Origin: Winogradskyella ouciana
GTDB taxonomy: Bacteria; Bacteroidota; Bacteroidia; Flavobacteriales; Flavobacteriaceae
Assembly: GCF_009709615.1 (NCBI RefSeq)
Contig: NZ_WJYA01000005.1
Span: 248,001 to 312,000, forward strand
Direction: 5' to 3'
DNA: 64,000 nt
Made by a program: the position numbers and the translations under genes. Positions 61,240-64,000 of the stretch are shown piece after piece (the stretch's first letter is position 1; each line of letters starts with the position of its first letter). The notes below the pieces were generated by a model that was not told the origin of the DNA, did not search any database, and saw nothing but the letters and a program-made list of their open reading frames with translations.

Positions 61240-62459
61240 TAAATAGAAAGGTTCGGGTCTTCAACGTCTGGATACAGAAAATTGTTGTACGGAAAACGTG
61301 TGACATGAATTTCTCTTACTTCTTTATAGACGCGTTTTCTGAATTCATCCATATTCTCCTTATTAATAGCGGAAATAAACAAGGCATTATCTCCGAGTTT
61401 TGCCATCCAGGTTTTTTTCCAGTCCTTTAGGGTATAGTGAGCTTTAGTGAGTTCTATCATTAAATCATCTTCATCGTAAGGTACGGCTTTATAAGCATCA
61501 ATTTTGTTGAACACCATAATGGTTGGTTTATCCTTACTTTCAATTTCATCTAAAATCTGATTTACGGATTCAATATGTTCTTCAAAATTAGAATGCGAAA
61601 TATCGACGACATGAAGCAACAAATCTGCTTCCCTAACCTCATCTAAAGTACTTTTAAAGGATTCTACAAGTTGAGTAGGTAATTTTCTAATAAACCCAAC
61701 AGTATCACTAACCAAAAATGGCAGATTACCAATCACTACTTTTCTAACCGTAGTGTCTAAAGTAGCGAAGAGTTTATTTTCAGCAAACACTTCACTTTTA
61801 CTAATGACATTCATCAGTGTGGATTTCCCTACATTGGTATAACCTACAAGTGCTACACGAACCAGCTTCCCTCTGTTGCCACGCTGCACAGCCATTTGCT
61901 TATCTATGGTCTTAATCTTAGACTTTAGCAATGCTATCTTATCTCTTACGATACGTCTATCGGTCTCAATCTCCGTTTCACCAGGTCCACGCATACCAAT
62001 ACCTCCTTTTTGTCTTTCGAGGTGAGTCCACATACCTTTTAATCGCGGTAGTAAATATTCGCATTGTGCCAGTTCTACCTGTGTTCTTGCATAACTGGTT
62101 TGTGCACGTTGCGCAAAAATATCGAGGATAAGGTTAGTTCTATCCAATATCTTGCAATTGAGTATTTTACTGATATTTCGTTCTTGGGCAGGTGAAAGCT
62201 CGTCATCAAAAATTACCGTACCAATGTCGTTCTCAGTCACAAATTCCCTTACCTCTTCCATTTTACCAGTACCAATAAAAGTTTTGGGATTTGGCATAGT
62301 CATCTTTTGGGTATACCGTTTAACAACATCACCACCTGCCGTGTAGGTTAAGAATTCGAGCTCATCCAAGTATTCCTTCGACATTTCCTCATCTTGGTCT
62401 TGCGTAATTATCCCTATCAAAACAACGCTCTCTAAATTGATATCTTTTTTCTCTATCAT
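61239..62459 (-). CDS. hflX: GTPase HflX
   Basis: A 406-residue protein. The N-terminal HflX domain (residues about 1-190) ends in a GMRGPGETEIETDRR region, the GTPase has GYTNVGKST near residue 205, DTVGFIRKLP, and NKID. It binds ribosomes and helps split or rescue stalled ones in other bacteria. A TAACTTTG -7-like box (plus 62476-62483) lies on the minus strand upstream. It is in an operon with PBP1A. Confidence 0.95.
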   Translation of the reverse strand: MIEKKDINLESVVLIGIITQDQDEEMSKEYLDELEFLTYTAGGDVVKRYTQKMTMPNPKTFIGTGKMEEVREFVTENDIGTVIFDDELSPAQERNISKILNCKILDRTNLILDIFAQRAQTSYARTQVELAQCEYLLPRLKGMWTHLERQKGGIGMRGPGETEIETDRRIVRDKIALLKSKIKTIDKQMAVQRGNRGKLVRVALVGYTNVGKSTLMNVISKSEVFAENKLFATLDTTVRKVVIGNLPFLVSDTVGFIRKLPTQLVESFKSTLDEVREADLLLHVVDISHSNFEEHIESVNQILDEIESKDKPTIMVFNKIDAYKAVPYDEDDLMIELTKAHYTLKDWKKTWMAKLGDNALFISAINKENMDEFRKRVYKEVREIHVTRFPYNNFLYPDVEDPNLSI

Positions 62460-62532
62460 ATATACTATTAAAGTACAAAGTTAAGCAAATGGATTTTTCT
62501 TAATAATGTTTTAAAAACCTATATTTATTGCC

Positions 62533-63483
62533 ATGAGTAACAATTCCAAAACTTACACTTTAGCTTTCTATAATATTGAAAATCTATTTGATATTGAAAA
62601 TGATCCTTTAACCAATGATGATGACTTTTTACCAACTTCAAGAAAAAGATGGACATCCAAGCGTTACGAAAACAAATTGCGAAAGTTAGGTTCTGTAATT
62701 TCAAAAATAGGTGAAGAAAATACAGATGCTGCACCTGTAGTTGTTGGGCTAGCAGAGGTAGAAAATAAAACCGTACTGTCTGACTTAGTAAGAAGTAAAA
62801 ATCTTATTGAAGAAAACTATAGCTATGTTCACTACGACTCTTCTGATGAAAGAGGAATAGATGTCGCATTACTCTATAAAAGTGATGTCTTTAAAGTTGA
62901 AAATTCAGAGACCTTTTCAGTTTATTTACAAAATGAATTTGGAGTGCAAGATTATACAAGAGATATTCTTTTGGTACAAGGTAAATTAAATAATGAAAAA
63001 TTAAATATTATAGTTAATCATTGGTCTTCTAGAAGAGAAGGTGAAAAAGAAACGGAGTACAAACGTATTACCGCAGCTAACGTTGTAAACTCTGTTGTTA
63101 AAATGCTAAAAAAGGAAGATGCAAATGCAAGGATTATTGTTATGGGTGATTTTAATGACAACCCTAACAGTAAGAGTCTTTCTTTGCTCGAAAAGGAAAG
63201 CAGTTTGTACAATCCCTTTAAAACAGTTTGGTCTCGAGATAAAGGAAGTTTGAATCATAATTTTGGCTGGAATCTGTTTGATCAAATTTTAATTTCAACA
63301 AACTTTTTCGAATCCTCAAAATCTTCATTGTCTTTTAATGGTGCAAATGTCTTCAACAATAAGAATTTAACTCAGTATCATGGTAAGTATAAAGGACAGC
63401 CATTTAGAACCTATGTGGGTAAAAAATATAAAGGTGGTTATAGTGATCATTTCCCAGTTTATATACAACTCAAAAACCCATAA
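62533..63483 (+). CDS. Endonuclease/exonuclease/phosphatase (EEP) family protein, cytosolic
   Basis: A 316-residue paralogue of the secreted EEP protein at 6072-7151, with the same motifs (FYNIENLFD, AEVENK, IDVALLYK, VNHWSSR, GDFNDNP, GGYSDHFPV) but no signal peptide. It may act on an intracellular phosphodiester or nucleic acid. It diverges from hflX. The 211-base region after it (63484-63694) shows only a small TTAACAT palindrome. Confidence 0.85.
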   Translation: MSNNSKTYTLAFYNIENLFDIENDPLTNDDDFLPTSRKRWTSKRYENKLRKLGSVISKIGEENTDAAPVVVGLAEVENKTVLSDLVRSKNLIEENYSYVHYDSSDERGIDVALLYKSDVFKVENSETFSVYLQNEFGVQDYTRDILLVQGKLNNEKLNIIVNHWSSRREGEKETEYKRITAANVVNSVVKMLKKEDANARIIVMGDFNDNPNSKSLSLLEKESSLYNPFKTVWSRDKGSLNHNFGWNLFDQILISTNFFESSKSSLSFNGANVFNNKNLTQYHGKYKGQPFRTYVGKKYKGGYSDHFPVYIQLKNP

Positions 63484-63694
63484 ACCATTTGTCGATTAAT
63501 AATGTAGTTAGTCTATTATAACAATGTTAACATCATGTTAATAGGCATTTTTTATATATTCGAATAGGCATAAAAAAAACGACCAACCAACGTAATTAAT
63601 GCTCGCAATAGCCTCATTTTATTTAAAACAAAATAAATCCTTTGTAATCAACGTGTTACAAAGGGTTAAATAATTTCTAACAAACCGATTAATA

Positions 63695-64000
63695 ATGAAA
63701 AAGATTACTCTATTTTTATTTCTTTTGTGCTTAACTCTTTCCTTAAGTGCTCAAGTTTTAAATCAGTCTGCAGCATGGCCAAATACCAATTGGACGGTTA
63801 CAGGAACTTACAACACGGATCCTACTGCTTTTGAAGCAGATCCTACGGTCACTAGCAACTTTGCCTTTGATGACGACGACGCCGGATTTGGTAGTGATGA
63901 TGACATCGCTGCAGAGTCAACAATAATAGATCTTTCAGCTGCTTTTGCCGCTGGTGAGACATGGTTATTTGTTGATGCTGACTATACTTATAATGATTTG
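63695..64000 (+). CDS. Secreted protein, 3' end cut by the window edge (partial)
   Basis: An open frame of 102 codons runs from ATG 63695 to the edge without a stop. A signal peptide (MKKITLFLFLLCLTLSLSAQ) is clear; the following residues (AAWPNTNWTVTG, FDDDDAGFGSDDD, GETWLFVDADYTYND) look like the choice-of-anchor/CBM-type domain of flavobacterial T9SS cargoes. The C terminus is not visible. Confidence 0.75.
   Translation, partial: MKKITLFLFLLCLTLSLSAQVLNQSAAWPNTNWTVTGTYNTDPTAFEADPTVTSNFAFDDDDAGFGSDDDIAAESTIIDLSAAFAAGETWLFVDADYTYNDL

Overview
The window looks like chromosomal DNA from a marine-type member of the Flavobacteriaceae (Bacteroidota). Evidence from the sequence: AT-rich DNA, promoters of the TTG-N18-20-TAnnTTTG type, a type IX secretion (CHU_C) cargo protein, a TonB receptor with a carboxypeptidase-like N-terminal domain, a DUF5689 lipoprotein, DUF2480 and DUF3078 proteins, a cytochrome b558-type succinate dehydrogenase and an L21 ribosomal protein with a helix-hairpin-helix tail. 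The genus cannot be fixed from the sequence alone. No rRNA, tRNA, CRISPR array, transposase or integrase was found.

Layout. 1-6 kb: a gene fragment, an ABM-domain protein, a T9SS cargo with eight Cys-rich repeats, penicillin-binding protein 1C and a small membrane protein. 6-12 kb: secreted EEP nuclease/phosphatase, TonB receptor and DUF5689 lipoprotein, plausibly one nutrient-scavenging locus. 12-20 kb: metal-binding lipoprotein, DMT exporter, paired M16 peptidases, rplU-rpmA and a membrane MutS-like ATPase. 20-28 kb: sdhCAB, an outer-membrane protein and a BNR/VPS10-like protein. 28.5-29.8 kb: aminopeptidase P. 29.8-35.0 kb: a compact five-gene operon (DNA methyltransferase, BglII-like protein, ParB-like protein, SNF2 helicase, DUF3883 nuclease-like protein), the best candidate for an undescribed defence system. 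35.0-38.0 kb: two close Dam-type adenine methyltransferase paralogues flank aspartate kinase. 38-43.5 kb: BrnQ, serine hydrolase, alpha/beta hydrolase, two small Cys/His proteins and ThiL. 43.6-48.2 kb: a lipoprotein operon ending with an MbnP-like protein and a di-heme MbnH/CcpA-like protein. 48.7-57.9 kb: a SUF Fe-S assembly cluster (sufA-B-C-D-S, sufE, DUF59, DUF2480) with uncharacterised genes inserted. 58-64 kb: DUF3078 protein, PBP1A, HflX, a cytosolic EEP paralogue and the start of a secreted protein cut by the window edge.

How the genes work together: SUF proteins build Fe-S clusters needed by SdhB; SdhCAB feeds menaquinone; the two class A PBPs build peptidoglycan; MbnP and its di-heme partner probably form a periplasmic metal/oxidation pair; the methyltransferase-helicase-nuclease operon probably distinguishes self from foreign DNA. 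Intergenic regions carry intrinsic terminators and a dispersed imperfect inverted repeat with a TTCGACTGCGCTCA core.
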